Positions 9,233-18,171 of a stretch of 36,169 nucleotides of DNA are shown in pieces. The notes under the pieces were generated by a model. That model worked only from the letters and a program-made list of their open reading frames with translations, had not been told where the DNA came from and searched no databases. Both the position numbers and the translations under genes were made by a program. Numbering within the stretch: position 1 is the stretch's first letter; every line of letters begins with the position of its first letter. The DNA lies in assembly GCA_003220985.1 (NCBI GenBank), contig QHTY01000147.1:1-36169 (forward strand), written 5' to 3'. Source of the stretch: Gemmatimonadota bacterium (GTDB lineage: Bacteria > Gemmatimonadota > Gemmatimonadetes > Gemmatimonadales > GWC2-71-9).

Positions 9233-10960
9233 TCAGTAGCCGAGTGCACCGCCGGCGGAACGCGGGTCAGGCACACCAACCCATCCGCCCGCCGTGCGCT
9301 GTATGGCCTCCACGAGCCCCTGTCTACCGCGCCACGCGTCGATGCGATGTCCCATCGCCCGCAGCGCCTGGAGCGTCGCGTCGCTGAAACCTCCGTCCTC
9401 GTAGCGAATCACGTCGGGAAGAGCCTGGTGGTGGATCCGCGGTGCCGCCATCGCGGCACTCAGATCCATGCCTTGATCGAGGACATCGAGGATGACTTGA
9501 GCCACCGACGTGATGATCGTCGGACCCCCAGGCGTCCCGACCACCATTTCGAGCTGGCCACTCTTGTCGAGGACGATGGACGGCGTCATCGCCGAGAGCA
9601 TCCGCTTGCCGGGCTGGATGGCGTTGGCTTCGCCCTGCACGAGGCCGTACATGTTCGGCTTGCCGGGCGCCGAGGTGAAGTCGTCCATTTCATTGTTCAA
9701 GAGGAATCCGGCACCCGTGACGGTGACGCCGCTCCCGAACCCGCCGTTGAGCGTCGTGGTGACGGCCGCCGCGTTTCCCTGCGCGTCCACGATGGAGTAA
9801 TGCGTCGTGTTCATCCCTTCACGGCCCGTCGCGGCCGGCGGCGTGGGAGTCGCGTGCTGTGGATCGATCTGAGCCCGCAACGTGGCCGCGTACGGTTTCG
9901 AGAGCAAACGGTCGAGGGGCATGTCCACGAAGTCGGGGTCGCCCAGCCAGCGATTGCGGTCGATGAACGCTCGGCGCATCGCCTCGGTCAGGAGGTGTAC
10001 ATACGCCGGCGTCCCGAACCTGGGGATGGTGTCGAAGCCCTCGAGGATATTCAGGATCTCGCCCATCGTCACGCCGCCGGACGAGGGCGGCGGCATCGAG
10101 TAGATCGTAGAGCCGCGATAGGTGAGCCGCACCGGCGTACGCCACTTGGCCTGGTAGCGCCCCAAGTCTTCTTTCGTGATCAACCCCCCACCGCGGTGCA
10201 TCTCGGCGACGATCAGATCCGCGATCTGGCCGCGGTAGAAGACGTCAGGCCCGGAATCACTGATGAGCTGCAGCGTGCGCGCGAGGTCCGGTTGCTTCCA
10301 CGTGGTGCCGGGCGGGGGCGCGCTGTCGCCCGGCAAGAACTGCGTCCGGCTGGCGGGGAATCGCGCCAGCAGCTCCCGGTCGCCGGCGATGTTGCGGCTG
10401 CGATCCGCATCTATGACGTGGCCCCGTGCCAGCCGAATCGCGGGCGCCAGCAGCGTCGCCCACGGCAGCGAGCCGTAACGCTTCCAGGCCGCGTGGAGCC
10501 CCGCGACGCTTCCGGGGACGCCCGCGGCGAGGTGTCCGATGCGACTCTTGTCGGTGACATTCCCGGCGGAATCGACATACATGTCGCGGCTCGCGCCGGA
10601 CGGAGCCGCTTCGCGATAGTCGAGTGCCGCCACCTCGCCGGCGGCCGTGCGGTAGACGATGAACCCGCCGCCGCCGACGTTCCCCGCGACCGGATAGACG
10701 ACTTCCAGCGCGAACGCCACGGCTACCGCGGCATCGATGGCGTTCCCACCCTCCTTCAGGATCTCCACGCCGGCTTGTGTAGCGAGCGGATGGGCCGTGA
10801 CGACCATGGCATGAGGCGCCGTCACCGGCTGCGAGCGCAATGTCCACGTCGCGGGGATGATGGGGGCGCCGCGGATGACCGGCGCGGGCGTTTCTGGTGG
10901 ACGGACGCCGCCGCATCCGGCGGCCGCCAAGGCGATGATTACAGCGAGGATCTTTCGCAT
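9233..10960 (-). CDS. ggt: Gamma-glutamyltransferase, predicted lipoprotein
   Basis: GGNAIDAAVAVAFALEVVYPVAGNVGGGGF, nucleophile region NTTHYSIVDAQGNAAAVTTTLN, GKRMLSAMTPSIV; MRKILAVIIALAAAGCGG lipobox. Confidence 0.95.
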   Translation of the reverse strand: MRKILAVIIALAAAGCGGVRPPETPAPVIRGAPIIPATWTLRSQPVTAPHAMVVTAHPLATQAGVEILKEGGNAIDAAVAVAFALEVVYPVAGNVGGGGFIVYRTAAGEVAALDYREAAPSGASRDMYVDSAGNVTDKSRIGHLAAGVPGSVAGLHAAWKRYGSLPWATLLAPAIRLARGHVIDADRSRNIAGDRELLARFPASRTQFLPGDSAPPPGTTWKQPDLARTLQLISDSGPDVFYRGQIADLIVAEMHRGGGLITKEDLGRYQAKWRTPVRLTYRGSTIYSMPPPSSGGVTMGEILNILEGFDTIPRFGTPAYVHLLTEAMRRAFIDRNRWLGDPDFVDMPLDRLLSKPYAATLRAQIDPQHATPTPPAATGREGMNTTHYSIVDAQGNAAAVTTTLNGGFGSGVTVTGAGFLLNNEMDDFTSAPGKPNMYGLVQGEANAIQPGKRMLSAMTPSIVLDKSGQLEMVVGTPGGPTIITSVAQVILDVLDQGMDLSAAMAAPRIHHQALPDVIRYEDGGFSDATLQALRAMGHRIDAWRGRQGLVEAIQRTAGGWVGVPDPRSAGGALGY

Positions 10961-10988
10961 TCGTAATCTTATCGTCTAATTCTCCTCC

Positions 10989-11915
10989 ATGACAAACCTC
11001 GCTTTTCGGGACCCGCGGGCCACCGAGCAGCGCAATCCGCGTACCGAGCGCATCGATGTGGCCTCGAGTCTCGAGATCGTGGACCTGATGAATGGGGAGG
11101 ACGCGACGGTCGCGGGCGTCGTGCGCGGCGAACGCGAACGCATCGCGGCCGCCATCGACCTGATCGTCGAGGCATTCCGGGCCGGGGGCCGGCTGGTCTA
11201 CGTGGGTGCGGGGACATCCGGCCGTCTCGGCGTGCTCGACGCGACCGAATGCCCGCCGACATTTGGTGTGCCGCCGGCGATGGTGGTCGGCGTAATCGCG
11301 GGGGGCTACCCGGCGCTCGTGAAGAGCGCTGAAGGGGCGGAGGACGACGTCAATGCGGGTGGTGCGGCGATGGATACGGCGGGCGTCACGAATCGCGACG
11401 TCGTCGTCGGGATCGCCGCCAGCGGTACCACCCCGTACGTGCGTATGGCCCTATCCCGCGCGCAAACACTCGGCGCACGGACCGTCCTCGTCACCTGCTC
11501 GAAGCCACCGAAGGTCCTCGCCGAGACCTGCGACGTCGTCATCAACCCGATCACGGGGCCCGAGGTGCTGACGGGATCCACGCGCCTCAAGGCCGGCACC
11601 GCGACCAAGCTGGTCCTCAACACGCTGACGACGGGGGCGATGATCCGGCTGGGGAAGGTGTACGGCAACCTCATGGTGGACCTGGTCGCCTTGAGCGCCA
11701 AGCTGCACGACCGCGGCGAGCGGATCGTGATGGAGTGTTGTGGCGTGAGTCGCGAGGAAGCGCGCGAGGCGATCACGGGGGCGGGCGGGAGCGTCAAGCT
11801 CGCGATCGTGATGGCGCGTCGCAAGGTCAGCGCCGCAGAGGCGCGCCGGCTGCTCGAGGCGGCCGGCGGCTTCGTCCGTCCCGTCGTCGGCGATCCGCCC
11901 GCCGTGACGCGATGA
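10989..11915 (+). CDS. murQ: N-acetylmuramic acid 6-phosphate etherase
   Basis: TEQRNPRTERIDVASSLEIVDLMNGED, GRLVYVGAGTSGRLGVLDATECPPTFG, GIAASGTTPYV. Confidence 0.97.
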   Translation: MTNLAFRDPRATEQRNPRTERIDVASSLEIVDLMNGEDATVAGVVRGERERIAAAIDLIVEAFRAGGRLVYVGAGTSGRLGVLDATECPPTFGVPPAMVVGVIAGGYPALVKSAEGAEDDVNAGGAAMDTAGVTNRDVVVGIAASGTTPYVRMALSRAQTLGARTVLVTCSKPPKVLAETCDVVINPITGPEVLTGSTRLKAGTATKLVLNTLTTGAMIRLGKVYGNLMVDLVALSAKLHDRGERIVMECCGVSREEAREAITGAGGSVKLAIVMARRKVSAAEARRLLEAAGGFVRPVVGDPPAVTR

Positions 11916-13051
11916 GCGACACGCTCGCGGTCGGCGTGATGTCGGGGACATCGCTCGACGGGATCTCGACGGCCCTGGTACGACTGCGGGACGGTGCCGG
12001 AGGCGCGGAGCTCGTCGCCTTCCGCCAGGAGCCGTACAGCTCGGCGGAGCGGGGCGCAATCATCGACGCGATGGCACGCGGCACGCCGAAGGACGTGGCG
12101 TTTTTGCACGTCGCGCTGGGCGAACGGTTTGCCGCTGCCGTCCTCGGCTTGCTGGCGCAGGCGCGCGCGTCGCCCAAAGATCTGTCGTTTATCGCATCCC
12201 ACGGCCAAACGATCTGGCATGAGCCCGGGCGCGCGACGTTCCAGCTCGGCGACGCTGCCGTGCTGGCCGAGCGCGTCGGCGTTCGCGTGGTGAGCGATTT
12301 TCGCGCGCGCGACGTGGCGGCGGGAGGGCAGGGCGCGCCGCTCGTGCCGCTCGCCGATGTCATGCTGTTCGGGCATGAACAGCACGGGCGCTGGCTGCTG
12401 AACGTCGGCGGGATGGCGAATGTCACGTGGGTGCCGCGGCGCGGTGTGGCCGAGGGTGCGTTTGCGTTCGACACCGGCCCGGGCGTCGCCGTGATCGACG
12501 CGATCACGCGGCGCCTGGATCCGGACGCGCCGTACGACCGCGATGGCGAGCGCGCCCGCCGCGGCCGGCCGGTCGCTAAGCTCCTCGAGGAGCTGTTGGC
12601 GGATCCGTATTTCGATCAGCCGCCGCCCAAGAGCACGGGGCGCGAGCGGTTCGGGATCGATTACGCCGACAAGGTGCTCGCGCGTGTCAAGAAAGCCGGC
12701 GGCTCCGACAATGACGCGATCGCCACTGCGACGGCGCTCACGGCGGAATCGATCGGGCGGGCGATTGCGCGTTGGGGGGAAGGGAGAAGGGGGACGGGGG
12801 ACGGGGAAATCGCGGAGGTGGTGATCTCGGGTGGCGGCGCCAAGAATCCCGCGCTGGTCGAACGACTGGCCGCAAAGATCCAGCCGCGCCCCGTCGTGCT
12901 ATTCGATCAGCTGTTCTTCGACGGCGAGGCGAAAGAAGCGGTCGCGTTCGCGTTTCTCGGCATGCAGACCGTGTCCGGGAAGCCGGGCAATCTGCCGGCG
13001 GCGACGGGCGCGCGGGGACCGCGCGTGTTGGGACACATCACGCCCGCATGA
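11912..13051 (+). CDS. anmK: Anhydro-N-acetylmuramic acid kinase
   Basis: VGVMSGTSLDGIS, FIASHGQTIWHEP, DFRARDVAAGGQGAPLVP, NVGGMANVT, EVVISGGGAKNP. ATGA overlap with murQ. Confidence 0.97.
   Translation: MSDTLAVGVMSGTSLDGISTALVRLRDGAGGAELVAFRQEPYSSAERGAIIDAMARGTPKDVAFLHVALGERFAAAVLGLLAQARASPKDLSFIASHGQTIWHEPGRATFQLGDAAVLAERVGVRVVSDFRARDVAAGGQGAPLVPLADVMLFGHEQHGRWLLNVGGMANVTWVPRRGVAEGAFAFDTGPGVAVIDAITRRLDPDAPYDRDGERARRGRPVAKLLEELLADPYFDQPPPKSTGRERFGIDYADKVLARVKKAGGSDNDAIATATALTAESIGRAIARWGEGRRGTGDGEIAEVVISGGGAKNPALVERLAAKIQPRPVVLFDQLFFDGEAKEAVAFAFLGMQTVSGKPGNLPAATGARGPRVLGHITPA
12775..12809 (+). repeat. Period-7 micro-repeat (5 units) in anmK
   Basis: gggggaa gggagaa gggggac gggggac ggggaaa. 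Confidence 0.8.
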
Positions 13052-14490
13052 TTCTGCCTCCCCTCCCGCGTGCGCGCCTCGTGTGTCCGGCGCTGCGCTG
13101 GCGACGCGGCTCCTTCAAGTCCGAACGCACGAAAATCGAGCAAGCGCTGGCCGCTGGAGTGGGCGGATTCATTCTCTTTGGCGGCACGCGCGCCGCCGTG
13201 ACCGCGCTCGCGAGAGCACTGCGCGACGTTGCCGGCCGTCCACTGCTGCTCGGCTCGGACTTCGAGCGGGGGCCGGGGCAACAGGTGAAGGGTCTCACCG
13301 AGCTGCCGCCGCCCGCCGCGCTCGGGTATCTCAACGATCTCGATGCCACGTATGCCGCGGCGTCGATAACCGCCACCGAAGCGCGCGCGGTCGGGCTCAA
13401 CTGGATATTCGCGCCGGTCTGCGATCTCGACATCGAGCCGAAGAACCCGATCGTGCAGACGCGCTCGTTCGCTGCTGATCCGGAACGCGTGGCGGCGCAT
13501 GCGGCCGCCTGGATTCGTGGTTGCCAGGAACATGGGGCGCTTGCGTGTGCCAAGCACTACCCCGGACATGGGCGGACCACGACGGACTCGCACGAAGGCC
13601 TTCCCATTGTCGAGGCAATGGGTGACGACGTGCAGCGCACCGACGTCGCGCCGTTCAAAGCGGCCGTGGACGCCGGCGTTGGGAGTGTCATGCCGGCGTT
13701 CGTCGCCTACCCGCGCTGGGACGCGAGCGGCTCTGCCGCGACGTTCTCTCCGATCATACTCGGGTATCTGCGCGACACCCTGAGGTTCAGCGGGCTCACG
13801 GTAACGGATGCCTTCATCATGGGCGGCGCGACTGCGGCGGCGCCGGAGGGTGAAGCGGCAGCGGCGGCGATCGCCGCCGGGTGCGACATGCTGCTGTATC
13901 CGACGGATTGGGCTGGTGTCGTCCACGCGCTGGAAGGCGTCCCGGCTGCGAGGGCTGAGGAGGCACTGGCGAGATACGAGAAAAGCCTCGGGGAGTGGGG
14001 GATGGGGGACGCGGGACGGGTGGACGACGCGATGCTAGTCGAGCATCAGAAGTTCGCCGATAGTCTATCTGATCGAGCCGTTCATCTGATTCGTGGGACG
14101 TCGCCAGCGCTTTCGAAATCCCTTGCCGTCACGATTGTCGACGACGACGTCGGAGGTCCATACACGATCCCGCCGCGCGACGTGTTTGCCAAGACCTTAG
14201 CAACGCAGGGGGTACGGTTTCCCAGAAACCGGACACCTGACACCCGACACCTGATCCTCGTATACGCGGAGCCGAGATCGTGGAAGGGCCGCGCCGATCT
14301 GGGCGCGCAGTCAGTCGCGAAGCTCGAGCGGCTGGTGCCTGGGGCATCACTCGTGGTCTTGTTCGCGCATCCGCGGCTGGCTGCCCAAATCCCAGGTGAC
14401 GTGCCAGTCGTGTGCGCCTGGCATGGGCAGGCGTTGATGCAACGGGCAGCGGCGCGCTGGGTTCAAGCTGCCGGTGTACAGCGCGGATAG
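13048..14490 (+). CDS. nagZ: GH3 family beta-N-acetylglucosaminidase (NagZ-like)
   Basis: Contains CAKHYPGHGRTTTDSHEGLP (GH3 NagZ H/D motif); ATGA overlap with anmK; murQ-anmK-nagZ order. Has a C-terminal extension of about 150 aa. Confidence 0.9.
   Translation: MILPPLPRARLVCPALRWRRGSFKSERTKIEQALAAGVGGFILFGGTRAAVTALARALRDVAGRPLLLGSDFERGPGQQVKGLTELPPPAALGYLNDLDATYAAASITATEARAVGLNWIFAPVCDLDIEPKNPIVQTRSFAADPERVAAHAAAWIRGCQEHGALACAKHYPGHGRTTTDSHEGLPIVEAMGDDVQRTDVAPFKAAVDAGVGSVMPAFVAYPRWDASGSAATFSPIILGYLRDTLRFSGLTVTDAFIMGGATAAAPEGEAAAAAIAAGCDMLLYPTDWAGVVHALEGVPAARAEEALARYEKSLGEWGMGDAGRVDDAMLVEHQKFADSLSDRAVHLIRGTSPALSKSLAVTIVDDDVGGPYTIPPRDVFAKTLATQGVRFPRNRTPDTRHLILVYAEPRSWKGRADLGAQSVAKLERLVPGASLVVLFAHPRLAAQIPGDVPVVCAWHGQALMQRAAARWVQAAGVQRG
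13990..14024 (+). repeat. Period-7 micro-repeat (5 degenerate units) in nagZ
   Basis: ggggagt gggggat gggggac gcgggac gggtgga. Confidence 0.7.
14224..14258 (+). repeat. Period-7 micro-repeat in nagZ
   Basis: agaaacc ggacacc tgacacc cgacacc tgatcct. Confidence 0.7.
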
Positions 14491-15589
14491 GCGCGTGGAC
14501 CGCACCGAACCGCCGGAGGCGCGCAGCCACCACCTCGTGGATACTCTGCGGCTATGGACGTACCGTGTTCCGGCTACGCACGCGGCGGTCCTTCCGCCCC
14601 ACACGCAGCATCCCAATCCGCTGGTCATCGGTGATTCCGTCGTGGCGTCCGTGTTCTCCCCCGGCGCGATCTACTCTGTGCACAAGGCGACCGGCGAACT
14701 GCAGTGGTTTTCCCAGTTGGATGGTTTCGCCGGAGCACAAGTCGTCGCTGCTGATGGGTGGATCTTTGCGAAGTCCAGCAAGACGTTGTATTGCCTCGAC
14801 GCGGCGCAGGGCACTCGGCAGTGGTCTTTTTCCCCAATCCCGAACAGCCGGGAGACGATCTACTCCTGCCCGACATATCACCAGGCCCGAGTCTTCATCG
14901 GCGACCGTGCTGGCATGTTTCATTGTCTCGATGCGGCATCGGGCCGTTTGCTCTGGGCGAAGAAGGTCTCGACTGAGCGGAACAATCAAGTGAATGCGAC
15001 CGCCGCGATCCACGACGACATCGCGGTGATCGGGTGCAATGCGGGCCTCATCGCGGCATACGACATCCCGACGGGCCGTGAGCTATGGCAGCAGTCGATC
15101 GACGGGCCGTGCGTCGACGAGATCCTGGCACAAAGGGGCCAGGTCTTCGCAACAACGGCGGATTCGATCTACGCGCTGGATGCCGCCACCGGGGACATCG
15201 CGTTTCGCAGGCAATGGCCGTCGCTGCAGGTGCGGGCCGTCACGCTCTGCCGGGACTCTATCGTGAGCGTCCTCAGAGATCGGACGCGGCGTGACGCAGA
15301 GACACTGCGCGGGGCGCTGGTGGCGTTCAACGGGGCGAAAGACCTTTTCCACGTTCCGGCGGCCGAGTTCGTCGTCGCAATTCGTTTTCACGAGGGCTCG
15401 GGCCTGATATTCGAGACGCGGCTGGATGGGCTCGGAATCGTGGACCCTGCAACGGGCGGCCGGCTGCACAACATCCATCGCGACGACGATCTGTTTAGCT
15501 GCGGGCTGGTGGATGTCGACGCAGACAGGATCTACGCGATGGATATGGAGGGTACGATCTACGCGCTCCGATCGCCCATCGCCAGCTAA
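14474..15589 (+). CDS. PQQ-like beta-propeller repeat protein
   Basis: Repeated blades: SVHKATGELQWFSQL, YCLDAAQGTRQWSF, HCLDAASGRLLWAKKV, AAYDIPTGRELWQQSI, YALDAATGDIAFRRQW. Confidence 0.82.
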   Translation: MYSADRRVDRTEPPEARSHHLVDTLRLWTYRVPATHAAVLPPHTQHPNPLVIGDSVVASVFSPGAIYSVHKATGELQWFSQLDGFAGAQVVAADGWIFAKSSKTLYCLDAAQGTRQWSFSPIPNSRETIYSCPTYHQARVFIGDRAGMFHCLDAASGRLLWAKKVSTERNNQVNATAAIHDDIAVIGCNAGLIAAYDIPTGRELWQQSIDGPCVDEILAQRGQVFATTADSIYALDAATGDIAFRRQWPSLQVRAVTLCRDSIVSVLRDRTRRDAETLRGALVAFNGAKDLFHVPAAEFVVAIRFHEGSGLIFETRLDGLGIVDPATGGRLHNIHRDDDLFSCGLVDVDADRIYAMDMEGTIYALRSPIAS

Positions 15590-15590
15590 G

Positions 15591-17597
15591 CTACCGCTTC
15601 CGCACGATCGCCCGCGCCGGCGCTCCCTCGTGGCCTTTGACCTTGAGCGGTAAGACGATCAGATCGTAGTCGCCCGCCTGCACCGGTCGCAGGTCGAGTC
15701 CCTCCACGATGGGAATCCCGCGGCCCAGCAGAATCTGATGGGTCCGCGGCGCCGCCGCGCCGAACTGCTCGGCCGAGATGTAGTCCACGCCGACGAGCAC
15801 GACGCCGGCGTCCGCGAGGAGCTGCGCCGCGTCCGGAGCGATGTACGCGAAGTCCTTATGAAAGGCCGAGTCCATCCAGCTGCGCAGCGAGCTTCGCGTG
15901 CGGAACAACACACGCCTCGCGCCCCGCCAATCGTGCTTGGTGAGCTCCGCCGCGTCGATCGCCTGCACGCTGTCGGGGATGGCAATCACGCGTGCGGCGC
16001 CGATCAATGGCTCGAGCGCCACCTCATCGATGGGTGCACCGTTCGCGATGAAGTGCATCGGCGCGTCGATGTGCGTCCCACTGTGCGCGCCCAGCGAGTA
16101 GGCCGACAAGGTGAGCTTGTCGCCCTGCTTCATGTTCTTGAGAAAATCAAATCGCATCGGCGCATCGCCCTCGTAGATCGGCGTGCGCGCGGGATCGAGC
16201 GTCGCCGTCACATCGATCCATCCCTGCGCGCTCAGCTCCGGCTCGCGCGGCGCACACCCCGCCACCAAGCTGAGCAGCAACGTAAACCCTAATCCTGCGA
16301 TGCCGATGATCGTCTCGGCCACGGTCCATGTCTTCAGTGTCTGCGGCACAGTCATGTTGAAGAACTCCTTGATGAGCCAGAACCCCGCATCGTTCACGTG
16401 CGAAAGCACCAGCGAGCCGGCGCCCGTCGCGAGCACGAGCAGCTCGGCATTCGAGCCTGGAATCGCCGCCGCGATTGGCGCAACGATCCCCGCGCTCGTC
16501 GTCATCGCCACGGTCGCCGAGCCGGTGGCTACACGGATCAGTGCCGCAACGGTCCAGGCCAGGACCAGGGGCGAGGCGTGCGATCCCAGCGCGAGGTCGG
16601 CAACGGCTTTGCCCACTCCACTCTCGAGTAGCACGCGGTTGAAGCCACCGCCCGCGCCGATCACCAGCAGAATCGTGGCAGTGGGACCCAGGCAGTCATT
16701 CGCGAATTTGAGGATCTGATCGCGCGTAAAGTGCTGGCGGTATCCCAGCGACCAAAAAGAGAAGAGCAGGGCGATGAGCAGCGCGACGATCGGGCTGCCG
16801 ACGAAATCAATTGTTGCACGGATGGCGCTGGTTGTGTCGAGGGCGACGTCGGCGACACTCGCGGCGAGCATACCGATCACGGGCAGCAGCACCGTGAAGA
16901 GTGTGAGCCCGAAGCTCGGCATCTCGCGTGACGTGTCGCCGGACAACTGCGTGGCCATCGGATTGTGGGCGGGAAGCTGGATACGCGGCGTGATCCACGT
17001 GGCGAAGATCGGGCCCGCCAGCGCCGCGGTCGGCAGCCCGACCAGGATCGCATAGGCGATCGTGCGCCCGATGTCGGCGCGGTAGGCTTGGACCGCGAGC
17101 ATCGCCGCCGGATGCGGCGGCACCATTCCATGCACCACCGACAGCCCCGCGACCAGCGGAATTCCGATCTTCACGAGCGACAGTCCTGACCGGCGCGCAA
17201 TGGTGAATACCAGGGGAATCAGGAGCATGAAGCCCACTTGAAAGAACACGGGAATGCCGACGAGGAACGCGACGACCATGATTGCCCAGTGCACGCGTCG
17301 CTCTCCGAACAGCGCGATGAGCGTGGTCGCGATGCGCGCGGCACCGCCGGACTCCGCCATCATCTTGCCCAACATCGTGCCGAGGGCGACCACGACTGCG
17401 ACGAATCCCAGAACGCCACCGACGCCGTCCTGGAACGCTTTGACCACGGTGGAGAGCGGCATCCCCGCCGCTGCGCCCAGGCCAAGGGATACGACGACCA
17501 GCGCAACGAAGGGATGGAGTTTGAAGACCGCGATCAGGACGATCAGCGCAAGCACCGCCAGGAAGGCGTAGAGCAGCAGGAGCGTGTTTGGGCTCAT
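15591..17597 (-). CDS. Fusion protein: GntP-family gluconate:H+ symporter plus C-terminal cyclase/KynB-like (putative metal-dependent hydrolase) domain
   Basis: Residues 1 to about 450 are GntP-like (HPFVALVVVSLGLG...HVNDAGFWLIKEFFNMTVPQTLKTWTVAETIIGIAG). After LVAGCAPREPE comes a cyclase domain with SLGAHSGTHIDAPMHF. No stop between them. Confidence 0.85.
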   Translation of the reverse strand: MSPNTLLLLYAFLAVLALIVLIAVFKLHPFVALVVVSLGLGAAAGMPLSTVVKAFQDGVGGVLGFVAVVVALGTMLGKMMAESGGAARIATTLIALFGERRVHWAIMVVAFLVGIPVFFQVGFMLLIPLVFTIARRSGLSLVKIGIPLVAGLSVVHGMVPPHPAAMLAVQAYRADIGRTIAYAILVGLPTAALAGPIFATWITPRIQLPAHNPMATQLSGDTSREMPSFGLTLFTVLLPVIGMLAASVADVALDTTSAIRATIDFVGSPIVALLIALLFSFWSLGYRQHFTRDQILKFANDCLGPTATILLVIGAGGGFNRVLLESGVGKAVADLALGSHASPLVLAWTVAALIRVATGSATVAMTTSAGIVAPIAAAIPGSNAELLVLATGAGSLVLSHVNDAGFWLIKEFFNMTVPQTLKTWTVAETIIGIAGLGFTLLLSLVAGCAPREPELSAQGWIDVTATLDPARTPIYEGDAPMRFDFLKNMKQGDKLTLSAYSLGAHSGTHIDAPMHFIANGAPIDEVALEPLIGAARVIAIPDSVQAIDAAELTKHDWRGARRVLFRTRSSLRSWMDSAFHKDFAYIAPDAAQLLADAGVVLVGVDYISAEQFGAAAPRTHQILLGRGIPIVEGLDLRPVQAGDYDLIVLPLKVKGHEGAPARAIVRKR

Positions 17598-18097
17598 GCC
17601 GCGCGCTTCACCAAATCGGCGACGATCGCGTCAGGCGTCTCGCGGATATCGCACACCCACGTGTGCTCGTCCGGTGCCGGTTCTTCCAGTGTGGCGGCCT
17701 GGCTGTCGAGCAGGGCCGGCGGCATGAAATGACCGCGCCGGTTGGCCAGGCGTTCGGCGAGGATTGCGCGGGTTCCCTTGAGATAGACGAAGCGTACGTC
17801 CGCGGCACCAACGGAGCGCAGCAGGTCACGATAGCTGCGTTTGAGTGCCGAACACGCGACGACCAGACCCACGCCCGCGCGCCTTGCGTCGCGCAATCGA
17901 CCCGCGATCGCGAGTAACCAAGGGCGGCGGTCGTCATCGGTCAGCGGGATGCCAGCCGCCATTCGCTCGACATTTTGAGCCGGGTGCAGGTCGTCGCCTT
18001 CGAGGAACGCGAGCTGGAGCGCGCGCGCGAGCTTCGCTCCGACTGTCGTCTTGCCGGAGCCCGAGACGCCCATGATTACGTAGAGTCCAGTGTGCAC
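17594..18097 (-). CDS. gntK: Gluconokinase
   Basis: YVIMGVSGSGKTTVGAKLARAL...FLEGDDLHPAQNVERMAAGIPLTDDDRRPWL, VVACSALKRSYRDLLR. Overlaps the permease by 4 nt. GTG start at 18097 fits the conserved N-terminus. Confidence 0.95.
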   Translation of the reverse strand: MHTGLYVIMGVSGSGKTTVGAKLARALQLAFLEGDDLHPAQNVERMAAGIPLTDDDRRPWLLAIAGRLRDARRAGVGLVVACSALKRSYRDLLRSVGAADVRFVYLKGTRAILAERLANRRGHFMPPALLDSQAATLEEPAPDEHTWVCDIRETPDAIVADLVKRAA

Positions 18098-18171
18098 AGC
18101 GTGGCCCAATCCTATCCCGCTAATGGATTCGGTGCTACGCTTACCGCAACGCCTTCGCGGAGCGCGCAACG

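Noticed and set aside
9188-10966. 592-aa plus-strand ORF antisense to ggt
   Set aside because: Arg/His-rich shadow ORF typical of high-GC DNA; the opposite strand encodes a clear gamma-glutamyltransferase.
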